Shown: piece after piece, positions 38,217 to 38,905 of the stretch
Position numbering within the stretch: the stretch's first letter is position 1
Layout of the letters: the number at the start of each line of letters is the position of its first letter
Source: a virus
Virus record (IMG/VR): IMGVR_UViG_3300047381_000835
Coordinates: 1 to 38,905 of that record
Strand: one strand, 5' to 3'
DNA: 38,905 nucleotides
Made by a program: the position numbers and the translations under genes
Notes under the pieces: model-generated
The model's input: only the letters and a program-made list of their open reading frames with translations
The model's database searches: none
Told to the model about the DNA's origin: nothing

Positions 38217-38905
38217 ATGCCAACAATAGAAGAATTATTTAAAAACAAAGAACTTAACTTTCCTGGTGGAACAACTGCTGATGGTTTGGTAGATTCTTCT
38301 GCACAAGAAAATAGAGGTGGTTTTAAACAACAAGTTAAAAACTTTGCTGAACAAGAACTTAGTGGAGTTAGGGTAAAATCTCTTGTGGAACTAAACAATC
38401 CACTAATATATGGTAATCAAGCAACTCGAATAGCTAAAAGAAGTACTCCTGATAAAGATACTATGTTAAATGCACTGGGTTCTGAAGAGGGAGGTGGTTT
38501 ATCTAAAGTAATAGGTAAAGCAACAGATGCAGTTAACTCTTTCCTTGGAATACCAGTAACATTACTACCATCGAGAATGGGAATAGAAGCTGATGATGAA
38601 GTTGGAAAAAAAGGAAAAACAATTAAAGATAATCCAACAAACGAAGCTTATACAAAAGAAACATGGGGTAAAAATGGAACTGGATTAGGAGCGTTGTTAA
38701 AGGCATCTGGTGGTAACCCATCTACTTTAGGTAAACAAGCAGTTGGTGGAGCTTTAAAAGCAGGTAAAGATGCAATAAGAGGGGCTATTTTTGGAAAAAG
38801 AAGTGGTGGTCCTATACGAGATACTGAACCTGCAACTTATTTTGATAAAGGAGATGGAACTACCGATGACCATCGTACAGATATCCTTAAAAATAAAGAA
38901 GCCGA
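38217..38905 (+). CDS. Tail/baseplate-region protein, 3'-truncated by window edge
   Basis: The frame is open from ATG 38217 to the end of the window (229 codons plus two bases). AAGGAGAA (38203..38210) overlapping the tape-measure stop is a good ribosome site. The protein starts PTIEELFKNKELNFPGGTTA and then carries E-Q-E-L-S-G-V-R-V-K-S-L-V-E-L-N-N-P-L-I-Y-G-N-Q-A-T-R-I-A (about 43-71), NSFLGIPVTLLPSRMGIEAD, a Gly/Lys-rich central section (G-A-L-L-K-A-S-G-G-N-P-S-T-L-G-K), and K-R-S-G-G-P-I-R-D-T. The G-x-R-V-K-S-x-V-E-L-N-N-P-L-I-Y-G-x-x-A-T-R-I motif is one I recall from marine phage structural proteins after the tape measure. Function is not known; a baseplate or tail-tip role is likely from position. 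Confidence 0.8.
   Translation, partial: MPTIEELFKNKELNFPGGTTADGLVDSSAQENRGGFKQQVKNFAEQELSGVRVKSLVELNNPLIYGNQATRIAKRSTPDKDTMLNALGSEEGGGLSKVIGKATDAVNSFLGIPVTLLPSRMGIEADDEVGKKGKTIKDNPTNEAYTKETWGKNGTGLGALLKASGGNPSTLGKQAVGGALKAGKDAIRGAIFGKRSGGPIRDTEPATYFDKGDGTTDDHRTDILKNKEA

Noticed and set aside
1-38905. tRNA or other structural RNA genes
   Set aside because: Gaps are short (under 180 bases) and I saw no cloverleaf-like sequence or CCA end in them; a covariance-model scan would be needed to exclude small RNAs.

Overview
This window is a late (virion-structure) region of a T4-like contractile-tailed phage (Caudoviricetes, myovirus morphotype) with an AT-rich genome. The anchors are a T4-type major capsid protein (gp23-like, 2589..4199) preceded by an acidic prohead scaffold (gp22-like), a tail sheath (gp18-like, 30545..32929), a 162-residue tail tube protein (gp19-like), a gp26-like baseplate protein and a 1104-residue tape-measure protein. 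All genes lie on the + strand and are tightly packed; no intergenic gap exceeds 180 bases. The host cannot be read from the sequence. The style of the proteins resembles uncultured marine T4-like phages, but that is an impression, not a search result.

Layout. (1) 1..1222: three small genes: an unknown partial gene, a small basic protein, and a homologue of ribosomal protein bS21. (2) 1399..4199: scaffold and major capsid protein, closed by an intrinsic terminator. (3) 4353..7907: five coupled genes, probably neck/connector and tail-completion proteins, then two small beta-rich proteins that may attach fibres. (4) 7910..27806: about 20 kb holding six fibre or adhesin genes built from repeats encoding Ile/Val-Ser-Gly-Ser-type motifs, with cadherin-like domains in one and self-cleaving Peptidase_S74 chaperone tails in two. 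(5) 27810..30110: a GT-B glycosyltransferase-like gene, then an adhesin interrupted by an intein-like Hint domain. (6) 30178..38905: small coiled-coil protein, sheath, tube, baseplate/chaperone pair, small unknown gene, tape measure, and a truncated tail gene.

Compared with T4, the order is rearranged: neck genes follow gp23, and the whole fibre cassette sits between the neck module and the sheath.

Regulation. The 10-mer TATATTTATA stands 18 to 41 bases before most transcription-unit starts and is followed by short leaders; intrinsic terminators close several units. It is the reverse complement of a T4-late-like TATAAATA core rather than that core itself, so it is either a lineage-specific late promoter element or a leader element. 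The most notable points are the phage bS21, the Hint-containing adhesin next to a glycosyltransferase, the probable programmed frameshift between the gp26-like gene and the small gene before the tape measure, and the layered internal duplications in the fibre genes.
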